A stretch of DNA of 6,918 nucleotides from Candidatus Moraniibacteriota bacterium (GTDB lineage Bacteria; Patescibacteriota; Minisyncoccia; Moranbacterales; UBA1568): assembly GCA_023261685.1 (NCBI GenBank), contig JAHFOM010000045.1:1-6918 (forward strand), given 5' to 3'. How positions within the stretch are numbered: the stretch's first letter is position 1; every line of letters starts with the position of its first letter. Shown in pieces: positions 1 through 6,642 of this stretch. Position numbers and translations under genes: made by a program. The notes under the pieces are model-generated. The model searched no databases. It had not been told where the DNA came from and saw only the letters and a list, made by a program, of their open reading frames with translations.

Positions 1-874
1 TGCGCTCGGCAGTAGTTTTGGAAATAGCCGGCAAGAGAACGATCGTCAAGGCGTAGAAGAGATAGTATGGAATACGCCCGACAGTAATGGCGGCGCTGTA
101 AATACCAGTCAGGTAATCGTCCTTGAGAAGAGCTTTGACGAAATAAAGATCGAGCGTCAGAATCAATTCATAGAAAACAAGAAAAAGGGTAAGCGGTCCG
201 GCATAGAGCAGGATCGTTTTGCCTGAGAATGCGATGGGCGCGGTATCTGATTGCTTGGTAGCGGGAAAATAGCGGTACGTAATGAAGATATCGGCGCACA
301 GTGCGATCAGAAAAACGAGAAGTGGAGCGACGATGTATCCTGACAGCGCGCCTTTGATGCCGAAAAAGTACGCGAAACTGACAATAAATAAAACACGTCC
401 GAGCGCGCGAATTGTTTTGAGTATCGCCTGCAGTCTGAAAAAATGGAGTCCGGTGAAATAATAGAAATAAAAAGAAGCCGCCGCAAAGCCGGGAATGATG
501 AGGGACGAGAGCTGGAACAGAGGGGTCAGCGTCGCATCGGAGAGAGCCCAAGCGATGAGTGGGGAAGAAAAAAAGAAAAGCGCGGTCACGCCGAGCATCA
601 GGAAAACCTGTAGTTTGATAGCTTTGTGCTTGATGCCGAGAATCCGCTCTGGGGAACTTTCAAATATCTCGCTCAAATATTTGGACATCGCCGTCGGGAT
701 GCCGTTGCCGATGAGGATGATAATCATCGTCGTCAGTGTCACCACCAGACTGAAGCGTCCATAATCAGCTGGGCCGAGAATACGTCCGACCGATGCGTGG
801 ATGATGTAGCCGGCAAGATTGAAAATAATTTCAGAAACCGTGAGCCACACGACTGCTTGGGAGAATTTTTTCAT
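1..874 (-). CDS. Wzx/MOP-type polysaccharide flippase, N-terminal part (runs off the left edge)
   Basis: I translated this frame by hand from the ATG at 874. It stays open for 291 codons to the window edge, so the C-terminal part is missing. The product is strongly hydrophobic, with about seven or eight likely membrane segments (roughly residues 8-27, 41-60, 88-108, 117-140, 160-175, 177-200, 220-245, 267-285). The N-terminal GRILGPADYGRFSLV (30-44), then GNGIPTAMSKYLSE (56-69), and later LDLYFVKALL plus GIYSAAITVGRIPYYLFYAL (241-276) match the pattern of the MOP/polysaccharide-biosynthesis family, which flips lipid-linked sugars across the cytoplasmic membrane. The start overlaps the stop of the upstream kinase by four bases (ATGA), which suggests translational coupling. 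A MurJ-type lipid II flippase or a generic MATE-fold transporter is possible, but the GT4 neighbours favour an O-antigen or exopolysaccharide flippase. The family call is solid; the substrate is unknown. Confidence 0.88.
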   Translation of the reverse strand, partial: MKKFSQAVVWLTVSEIIFNLAGYIIHASVGRILGPADYGRFSLVVTLTTMIIILIGNGIPTAMSKYLSEIFESSPERILGIKHKAIKLQVFLMLGVTALFFFSSPLIAWALSDATLTPLFQLSSLIIPGFAAASFYFYYFTGLHFFRLQAILKTIRALGRVLFIVSFAYFFGIKGALSGYIVAPLLVFLIALCADIFITYRYFPATKQSDTAPIAFSGKTILLYAGPLTLFLVFYELILTLDLYFVKALLKDDYLTGIYSAAITVGRIPYYLFYALTIVLLPAISKTTAER

Positions 875-1491
875 ATTTTTGCGAGAATATCCTGAAAAAT
901 ACTTTCTTTGTCTTGATCGGCATCGATAACAATGAGATTCCAGTCAGTAACGTTTTGTTTGAAGAGGGCGGTTTTGGCGCGCAGATACTCGATGCCCTGT
1001 TCCGGGGCAGACTCTCGGGTCATAATCGTTTCCGGAGTGATATAGAAATAGAATCTGACATCGGCTTTGGGAGTATACGCAGAAAGAAGCTTGATGCCCC
1101 ACTGTGCCACGCTATGAAGAAAACGGGCTTGCTGCCGGGATAGATAGGCGAGGTTGATAAGCGAGTCAAAAAAAGAACGATCGGAGAGTAGGTAATCATA
1201 CTCCTGCTTGCGAAGGCTGTTCCTGAGGAAACAGAAGCGCACCATATCAAGAAAAAGAAACTTTTCTCGAAGAATGAGAGAAAGGAAAGACGCCTGAGTC
1301 ACTGCCTGCTCTTTTCCTGCAGTAAAAGTTTTCTGTCCCGTGAACAGCCTCGCCAAACGATTCGCCAGAGAAAATTCCACAGCGTGAAAATACGCCACTT
1401 TCTTTCCTTCTTTTTCCAATTTTGCCTTGAGGAGCGCGAGTTGGGTCGATTTGCCAGAACCGTCGACACCGGAAAATGTGATGAATTTCAT
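871..1491 (-). CDS. Thymidylate-kinase-like P-loop nucleoside/sugar kinase (206 aa)
   Basis: The protein opens with a Walker A motif in GVDGSGKST (residues 8-16) directly after a short first strand, the arrangement of dTMP kinase. A DRS motif (104-106, in LLSDRSFFDSLINLAYL) sits where dTMP kinases carry their DRY/DRS substrate motif. PKADVRFYFYITPETIMTRES (141-161) matches the core strand followed by the LID arginine region. Length (206 aa) is normal for the family, which phosphorylates dTMP with ATP. It is clearly diverged: the usual AYQ after the DR motif is replaced by LAYL, and residues 40-100 show no clear dTMP-kinase signature. It starts 11 bases after the rtcB-like stop and overlaps the flippase by four bases. 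Its place in a glycan cluster could mean a role in dTDP-sugar supply or phosphorylation of another acceptor; this is inference. It could also be the housekeeping enzyme. Kinase fold is confident, substrate is not. Confidence 0.82.
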   Translation of the reverse strand: MKFITFSGVDGSGKSTQLALLKAKLEKEGKKVAYFHAVEFSLANRLARLFTGQKTFTAGKEQAVTQASFLSLILREKFLFLDMVRFCFLRNSLRKQEYDYLLSDRSFFDSLINLAYLSRQQARFLHSVAQWGIKLLSAYTPKADVRFYFYITPETIMTRESAPEQGIEYLRAKTALFKQNVTDWNLIVIDADQDKESIFQDILAKI

Positions 1492-1502
1492 AAGCAGTCC
1501 GC

Positions 1503-3005
1503 TTAGTACATAATGACCGCTATCGGCTGCATCTTGACCACCGGTTTAACGATGTTGTTTTCCATGACGCTTTCGATGACATCTTCTGCTCGCTTGTAGC
1601 GGGAAGAATCCTGCTCGATGACTTTGGAGGAGCGTCCATTGTAGAGTCTCACTCCGCGAGATGCCAGTTTTTTGTCGAGCTCGACCTTATTCTCCGGGAC
1701 GATAGGGTCGCTTTTCTCGGTTGCTTTGCCCGCTCCGTGATTGCAGGAATAAAAGCTGGATTGATTATCATCGGTCCCGACACAGAGGTATGCCTCGGTA
1801 CTCATCGAAGTCGGGATGAATGCCGGCTCTCCCGTTTCACGAAAGAGAGAATGATCCGTCATACGAGCTGGTCCATAGGCGCGGCTAGTGCCATTGCGAT
1901 GTACCCAGACGTTTTTATCGTAATGTTGTTCTTTTGATACGAGAATGTGCGGCATATCATAGAGGAGATCGGCTTCGATAGCGCGCCCTAATACTTTTTC
2001 GGCAGTCTGGATGAAATTGTGCGTGATGGTCGCCCGGTTGGCGTGCGCGAAATTCGAGCAGGCATTGCGCGCCGCCATATAGAGTTGCCCCTCTTCTCCA
2101 TCACCGTCAAATTCGATGAGAGGCTCTTTTTTACCGAAATCAGACGCCCTGATTTTCTTGGCAATTGCCTGTACGGTTTTTCGATACGGCGTGATCCAGA
2201 GGAGACGTCCGAGATTCATCAGCACGGCAGTGGAGACATGCTCACGTTTTTTGGCGGTAAACATATACATCGTATACTGTCCAAGGATGCCGGAGCCGCA
2301 ATGCACCATCAGGAGATATTGCCCTTTCCGTAGATTGAATTTCCGTGCCGTCTCATCATCGATGACGTCGCTGACTTTCATCAGATCAAGGAAATGATTG
2401 CCGGCCGCGCCGATGATACCCGCCCGGAACTGAGCGAAGAAGAGAAAAAGCGGGGGAATGTACCTCAAAATACCGCGACGACTTGGAGGAACGGCAAAAA
2501 AATTACCCCTCTCAATACTGTTCTCCGCTTCGTTCTCTGTCTTAATACCGAGATATTTGATCAACGGCTGGATACCAAGACGGCAGATATCCAGTATCAC
2601 GGTAAAAGGCAACACCGTACCGACATATTTTTTGGTCGGAATGGTTTTGGTGGCAGACTCGAAGATACGGTGAATTTCTTCAGGCGTAACATTGGTGTCA
2701 TCGAGGTCGAGACGAACCAGCCGCATACCGCACGCCGGGTCAGAATCATTGAGTTGAGGCAAAATATACTTTTCCGATACGACGGTCGTTCCGGTGGCAT
2801 TCTTCCGACCGGGCTTGGAATGAACATCTGCCATTCCGGCAATATGATGAAAGAGGGCATCATTACCAGCCACACTTTCAAGTTGGTCCATTGTCGCCTG
2901 TCCCGGCATCAGCGCGTCTTGGATATGAAAAACCACCGGCACTTTCATCTTTCCGGTCTTCCATTCGCTTTTATGCGAGGAGATCTTGGTGATATTTTCT
3001 GGCAT
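1503..3005 (-). CDS. rtcB: Divergent RtcB-family RNA ligase (500 aa)
   Basis: RtcB joins RNA 3'-phosphate or 2',3'-cyclic phosphate ends to 5'-OH ends using GTP and Mn(II). RtcB landmarks appear in order: MADVH (58-62, usual MPDxH); DPACG (89-93, usual DxxCG), giving metal ligands D89 and C92; GNHFLDL (202-208), with N203 and H204; VHCGSGILG (234-242), with H235; NFAHANR (318-324); YDMPHI (349-354), with H353; VHRNGTSRAYGPA (368-380); and SCNHGAGK (420-427), where H423 would be the guanylylated histidine. The C-terminus (YKRAEDVIESV...VVKMQPIAVIMY) follows the family except for its last two residues. Several normally conserved non-metal residues are replaced. Residues 180-200 are unusually hydrophobic. 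Length is close to archaeal RtcB. The ATG at 3005 has no Shine-Dalgarno site; M20 is an alternative start. Membership is firm; activity and substrate are uncertain. Its setting between glycan genes is unusual. Confidence 0.9.
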   Translation of the reverse strand: MPENITKISSHKSEWKTGKMKVPVVFHIQDALMPGQATMDQLESVAGNDALFHHIAGMADVHSKPGRKNATGTTVVSEKYILPQLNDSDPACGMRLVRLDLDDTNVTPEEIHRIFESATKTIPTKKYVGTVLPFTVILDICRLGIQPLIKYLGIKTENEAENSIERGNFFAVPPSRRGILRYIPPLFLFFAQFRAGIIGAAGNHFLDLMKVSDVIDDETARKFNLRKGQYLLMVHCGSGILGQYTMYMFTAKKREHVSTAVLMNLGRLLWITPYRKTVQAIAKKIRASDFGKKEPLIEFDGDGEEGQLYMAARNACSNFAHANRATITHNFIQTAEKVLGRAIEADLLYDMPHILVSKEQHYDKNVWVHRNGTSRAYGPARMTDHSLFRETGEPAFIPTSMSTEAYLCVGTDDNQSSFYSCNHGAGKATEKSDPIVPENKVELDKKLASRGVRLYNGRSSKVIEQDSSRYKRAEDVIESVMENNIVKPVVKMQPIAVIMY

Positions 3006-3077
3006 AAAATAAGCGTGTGACCGAATCAGACTAAAGGGAGATAAAAAAGAAAAACTTCCGAGAAATTAATTTTATTT
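3006..3077 (-). other. 72-base intergenic gap before the rtcB-like gene
   Basis: This is one of only two gaps in the block large enough to hold a promoter. Read on the minus strand it begins AT-rich, includes the perfect 10-base palindrome AAATTAATTT (3063-3072), then a T-rich run (GTTTTTCTTTTTTAT), a pyrimidine stretch and a mixed segment up to the ATG. There is no stable GC stem in front of the T run, so I do not call a terminator. No good -35/-10 pair is visible and no Shine-Dalgarno site precedes the ATG at 3005. Confidence 0.4.
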
Positions 3078-4196
3078 TTAGAGCGAAGCGTATATTTCTT
3101 CGTACTGTCGGGCCGTGTTTTTCAGGTCAAAATTCTCCTCCGTGAAACGCCGGGCGTTTTCTCCCAAATGGAGGCGTTCTGCTTTATTATCCCTTAGATA
3201 AGCCACTTTTTCGATGAGTTTTGCTCCAGAATCCTTGGGAATGGTAACACAAATATCGTCGTTTGCAAATTCTCGGAACTGCGGAAGATCAGAAAGAACA
3301 ACCGGTTTGCCACAGGCATACGCTTCGATGATGATCAAAGGTACATCAAATTTTCCTCGAAGATTCTCAACGGGGAAAACAACGAGATCAGCGGAATTAT
3401 AGAGTGCCGGCATATCAGTGATGGTATCCGAGAAAGCGACATATTCGAGCAGATTGGCATCCGCGAACCGTTTCTGCACTTGAGCTTTTTTTTGTGCGTC
3501 AGACGCGTTCTTGACGCGACAGGCAAAAATAAAACGGAGATCGGTATCAGGGTGTTGCATAAAAAAATCAATGAAGACATCAGTCAACATATCGGTCGCT
3601 CCGAGGCGGACGTATTCACCAGGATAGATGACGATGAAGTGTTCCGGTTTTAATCCGAGACCGCAGAGCAAACGCTCATTTTTTGTTCCGGGAGAATATC
3701 GCTCCAGATCGATGCCGGGATAAATGCGCGTGACATTCGTGAAGCCGAGACGCTCCAGTTTTTGCTTGGCGGTATCGGTATACGTGACGAGGTGATCGGC
3801 GAAAAGAATGGTCCTCAATGTTTTTGGCGAATAGAGATCATCGCGCAGTGTCGCGATTGTCTGGACTGTCTTGCCTTTTGTGGGCTTGGCAAACCAACGG
3901 ATAATGCCGGTATTCTGTCTGGTCGGCGTGAAAAGGTAATGGGTGATATCAAAATCCTCGCGTACTTTCCGGAGGTAGGAAAAAAGTTTACTTTTCGTTT
4001 TTAGCGTGAAGTGACCGCTGGAAAAAACCTTTTCTTGGCGGACAGTCTCCGGCAATCCTTGGAGAAGTTCTCGTGTCGTGAGGAGGGTGAGAGCGTGACC
4101 ACGGATTTGTTTGCCAAGAAAATACGCGAAGTTCTTGGAGGCTTCATCCCACGGAGGCACGAGGGGGCGGGTAGCTAATAAAACTTTTTTAGACAT
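3078..4196 (-). CDS. GT4-type (GT-B fold) glycosyltransferase, 372 aa
   Basis: The fold is the two-domain GT-B type. The N-terminal domain starts MSKKVLLATRPLVPPWDEASKNF, a glycine-free version of the usual N-terminal loop. The linker RIYPGIDLERYSPG (157-170) is typical of GT4 enzymes. The C-terminal donor domain begins near FIVIYPGEYVRLG (187-199) and contains LYNSADLVVFPV (265-276) and KFDVPLIIIEAYACGKPVVLSDLPQFREF (282-310). E291 corresponds to the second glutamate of the EX7E motif; the first glutamate position is not acidic. Such enzymes transfer a sugar from a nucleotide-sugar to a growing lipid-linked glycan at the cytoplasmic face. No signal peptide is seen. I prefer the ATG at 4196; a TTG at 4205 adds only three residues (MRS) and neither has a Shine-Dalgarno site. 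Family is confident; donor and acceptor sugars cannot be told. Confidence 0.9.
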   Translation of the reverse strand: MSKKVLLATRPLVPPWDEASKNFAYFLGKQIRGHALTLLTTRELLQGLPETVRQEKVFSSGHFTLKTKSKLFSYLRKVREDFDITHYLFTPTRQNTGIIRWFAKPTKGKTVQTIATLRDDLYSPKTLRTILFADHLVTYTDTAKQKLERLGFTNVTRIYPGIDLERYSPGTKNERLLCGLGLKPEHFIVIYPGEYVRLGATDMLTDVFIDFFMQHPDTDLRFIFACRVKNASDAQKKAQVQKRFADANLLEYVAFSDTITDMPALYNSADLVVFPVENLRGKFDVPLIIIEAYACGKPVVLSDLPQFREFANDDICVTIPKDSGAKLIEKVAYLRDNKAERLHLGENARRFTEENFDLKNTARQYEEIYASL

Positions 4197-4205
4197 ACTG
4201 CGCAA

Positions 4206-4302
4206 GTATTAAAACATAATTTTCAAAACACAAACGGAGAGTTATTTTGCATTCTGTGCTTTGGGGTTTGTTGGTCTCTTGTGTTTTTGGTTTTGAGCTT
4301 TT
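4206..4302 (-). other. 97-base G-poor intergenic gap with imperfect inverted repeats
   Basis: This is the largest gap in the window. Read on the minus strand, its first two thirds are rich in A and C and very poor in G (for example CCAAAAACACAAGAGACC). On the plus strand AAAACACAA (4225-4233) is the exact inverse of TTGTGTTTT (4279-4287), and TCAAAAC (4223-4229) is the inverse of GTTTTGA (4290-4296). The two arms compete for the same partner. The stems are AT-rich with a long loop, so any RNA structure would be weak. A promoter for the downstream glycosyltransferase could lie here (TTGTGT and TAATAC separated by 16 bases, minus strand), but the -10 match is poor. Confidence 0.35.
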
Positions 4303-4656
4303 TCATCTGTAGATTTCTTTCTTCTGATCCATAGCCGTGACGATGACACGGGTGCGGGTATCAGGCTGTATCAGAGCAGAGGGAGTGATCGTTATTTTTT
4401 CACCCCGCGGTACCTCAAATGTCGCCTCAGCAAGCGTTTCATCGTCGGCGATGATGCTGTATCGGAACTTCGTGTTATCGCTGTGATTTTCGACGGTAAA
4501 ATCAAGACTTTCCTGATTGCCCGGCACCGTGAAAGACAGCATCCACCAATTCTTACCTTGTTCAGGATCGAGCTCGCGCTCATTCTGCCAAAACAGGAAG
4601 AGGGCACTGGCGGCAAACAATGTGATGAAAGTAAGAATGAGGAATCTCTGTGACAT
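4303..4656 (-). CDS. Small single-pass membrane protein with a predicted outer beta-sandwich domain (117 aa)
   Basis: One hydrophobic segment lies at residues 5-23 (FLILTFITLFAASALFLFW), preceded by a single arginine, so it is either an N-terminal anchor or an uncleaved signal. No lipobox cysteine is present. The remainder is soluble and shows alternating beta pattern: WWMLSFTVPG (37-46), SLDFTVENHSD (50-60), TKFRYSIIADDETLAEATFEVPRGEKITI and a final strand around TRTRVIVTAMD. The layout NxS followed by a YxI strand and a 'PRGE' turn resembles Ig-like or DUF1616-type domains found beside membrane glycosyltransferases; I cannot assign a family with certainty. It starts 14 bases after the 655-residue membrane protein stops, so the pair is probably co-translated, and it may be an accessory subunit or scaffold for that protein. 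It ends before the largest gap in the block. Coding status is well supported by the domain logic and context; function is unknown. Confidence 0.72.
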   Translation of the reverse strand: MSQRFLILTFITLFAASALFLFWQNERELDPEQGKNWWMLSFTVPGNQESLDFTVENHSDNTKFRYSIIADDETLAEATFEVPRGEKITITPSALIQPDTRTRVIVTAMDQKKEIYR

Positions 4657-4670
4657 ATATATGAAAAAGC

Positions 4671-6638
4671 CTATTGCTTACGCTTGTATATATGAATGCT
4701 GTCTGATGTATACACCCGTGAGAATTTTCCTGATTTTTCAAATTGTACGGCATCGAAATGAGGATTGACGGCGACATAATCGATGCCGAGATCAGTATAG
4801 CATTTTTCTCCGGAAGGGGTGTTGGGAACGGAAATCGAGAGGAGCGTGCATTGTTCCCGTGAAGGATTATCCTCATAGCGTTTAAAGAAGCCACGTGAGA
4901 GAGGATAGGTATAATCACGGAGAAAAAAAAGCTTCATCCAAGAATCAGCGACAATGTAGTTGTGATCCTTGAGAATAATGTCTCCCGAGGTGGTTTTTTC
5001 AGCGAGGTACTGTGATGCGGCAAAGGTTTGCACCGTATCAAAGGCTTTGCTTTTCGGGAGCAACGCCTGACTATTATCAAATGATCCGCTACCCGCTGAG
5101 AATACGAAGAGCGAACTACTCGCGATAAGGAATAAGAAGTATGGGATCCGAAAGGTCGCTATGCCGCTCCGAAACGTGGCAAAAAAAGCGACAGCAGCGA
5201 TGGCAGAGAGCATACCGAGCGGAAAGGAGAGATACGAACCGATACGGTTGGAAGGAATATCGATCAGGAGCCACTGCGGCTCGAGTGTCATCAAGAGGAG
5301 AATGATGCTCCAGCCGAGGAGGAATGCTCCTCCGTAACGCGTACGTGTGGCAAAAACAAGAAGAAGAGCGATGCCGGCGAGTCCGAGAGCAACGCGCGCT
5401 TCACCGGAAGAGAATGTTACCTGTAGAAAAGAAAGTCCGGTGCGCGTGGTTTTGGTCGGGGTACCAAGCGCCGTACCGACGGCATTGGTTTCTATATATG
5501 TCGGCATCGCGATAAGGAAAAAGAATGTACAGGCGAAGAACAGGACTATGATCGGCGCTGGAGTGAGCATAAGCTTCAACCATCCGCGGAGCGTCGTGCC
5601 GAGTGTTTCACAATGAAACAGGAGGGCTATACCCGCGGAAGTTATGAGTATGAAAAGCAGTACCAGCGTACTCAAATGATGTGTGTAGGCGAGAGTGAAT
5701 GTCAAGAAAAAACCGAGTGCCAAAAAGCCGGAGCCTTTTTCCTTGAAAGCGCGGTAATAGGCGAGAATAATCAGCGGAATGAAAAAATTTCCGAACGTGT
5801 TGCCGACAACGCCGCCGGAGATGAATTTGGCCTGAGGAGAAGCCAGACTGTAAAGCGGTCCGAAAAAAAAGAGTGCAGCGAGTCCGACATTCTGCGGCGT
5901 AAATATCTTTTTTGAGAAAAGGGGATGATATATGTCTGCAGTCAGCCTGAGAGCGAGTGCGGCGAGTGCGAGCAGACTGAGCAGATTAACCAATAAAAGC
6001 AGGTTGACCGGAAAGGCGGAGAAAAAATCCAGTTTTGTGACAATACTGAGAGCGGCAAAGGGCAGGTGCTCACCGATGATGAAGTCCGCGATAGGCTCTG
6101 GAGTGGAAAGCGTATAGGCGCCATTACTGCCAGTGATGATCTCCTGTTTGCCATACAAGGGGAGCGTACCGGTAACCGCGATAAACTTGGACCAGTACAT
6201 ATGATGACCGAGATCGGTCGCCGTCGGAAGCACCGCATACGCGAGAAAAATACTTTTAATACATATGGTTAGTGCGACAAGAACGATAAAAAGCATTTTT
6301 TGTTTATGGGAAAAAACGTATTTTTGGATGTTCTCATACTTGAAGGCTGTATCTCCTCCAAGTAAGACAGGTATTTTGGAGACAAAAAGAAACAGTATGA
6401 GCGTGGCAATGATACTGGTGATGAGAGCGGTAGGGGAAAGCAAAATGTGCATCTTGCCGAGCAGGATCATCAAAAAATCAATCAGTCCGACGCTGATACC
6501 AAAAGAGAAAATGAGGGTTTCAAAAGGAAGAAGCTGATTGCGTTTGTTGAAAAAAAGAGAAAGAATAACCCATCCCGGCGCAAAGAGAAAGATTCCGACA
6601 GCGATGGAGAATAATACCGTCTCTTTTAATGCTTCCAT
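4671..6638 (-). CDS. Polytopic membrane protein, GT-C glycosyltransferase-like (655 aa)
   Basis: About 13 likely membrane helices span residues 8-515 (clear ones near 8-30, 41-60, 68-88, 115-135, 209-230, 250-265, 305-320, 323-342, 362-380, 414-430, 436-452, 470-487, 497-514). A soluble domain of about 125 residues follows (residues 530-655), probably on the outer face. After the fourth helix comes TDLGHHMYWSKFIAVTGTLP (141-160). An acidic residue plus histidines in this first large loop, followed by 'G.LP', is characteristic of GT-C enzymes, which use polyprenyl-phosphate sugars outside the cytoplasm. D142 is the likely catalytic acid. The tail contains GIDYVAVNPHFD and ends in VYTSDSIHIYKRK, a pattern common at the end of such proteins. 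The start is the ATG four bases after the preceding glycosyltransferase stop, without a Shine-Dalgarno site. An O-antigen polymerase or a non-enzymatic membrane protein are alternatives. GT-C is likely but not proven. Confidence 0.82.
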   Translation of the reverse strand: MEALKETVLFSIAVGIFLFAPGWVILSLFFNKRNQLLPFETLIFSFGISVGLIDFLMILLGKMHILLSPTALITSIIATLILFLFVSKIPVLLGGDTAFKYENIQKYVFSHKQKMLFIVLVALTICIKSIFLAYAVLPTATDLGHHMYWSKFIAVTGTLPLYGKQEIITGSNGAYTLSTPEPIADFIIGEHLPFAALSIVTKLDFFSAFPVNLLLLVNLLSLLALAALALRLTADIYHPLFSKKIFTPQNVGLAALFFFGPLYSLASPQAKFISGGVVGNTFGNFFIPLIILAYYRAFKEKGSGFLALGFFLTFTLAYTHHLSTLVLLFILITSAGIALLFHCETLGTTLRGWLKLMLTPAPIIVLFFACTFFFLIAMPTYIETNAVGTALGTPTKTTRTGLSFLQVTFSSGEARVALGLAGIALLLVFATRTRYGGAFLLGWSIILLLMTLEPQWLLIDIPSNRIGSYLSFPLGMLSAIAAVAFFATFRSGIATFRIPYFLFLIASSSLFVFSAGSGSFDNSQALLPKSKAFDTVQTFAASQYLAEKTTSGDIILKDHNYIVADSWMKLFFLRDYTYPLSRGFFKRYEDNPSREQCTLLSISVPNTPSGEKCYTDLGIDYVAVNPHFDAVQFEKSGKFSRVYTSDSIHIYKRKQ

Positions 6639-6642
6639 ACGT

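Noticed and set aside
168..551. Minus-strand 127-codon frame
   Set aside because: It overlaps the flippase in a different frame; the flippase frame stays open to the window edge and carries family motifs, while this one is rich in arginine and cysteine without motifs.
2943..2948. Internal ATG (M20) of the rtcB-like gene as the true start
   Set aside because: A GGAAAG touches the ATG directly, which is too close to work as a ribosome site. The upstream ATG gives a length normal for the family, though the first 19 residues are not diagnostic.
2394..3020. Long plus-strand open frame (208 codons) opposite the rtcB-like gene
   Set aside because: It lies wholly antisense to a gene with clear family motifs, shows no recognisable domain and has low-complexity arginine and histidine content typical of shadow frames.
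3006..3077. Rho-independent terminator after the glycosyltransferase
   Set aside because: There is a T-rich run on the sense strand but no GC-rich stem before it; the best pairing is CTTC with GAAG only.
4197..4205. TTG start at 4205 for the glycosyltransferase
   Set aside because: It adds only three residues, lacks a ribosome site and the ATG at 4196 gives the expected first strand immediately.
4580..4918. Minus-strand 112-codon frame bridging the end of the 655-residue gene and the start of the 117-residue gene
   Set aside because: It is out of frame with both and its protein shows no pattern; both overlapping genes have better evidence.
5613..5915. Plus-strand 100-codon frame opposite the large membrane protein
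   Set aside because: It is charged and repetitive in the manner of a reverse-strand reading of hydrophobic codons; no domain and no start signal.
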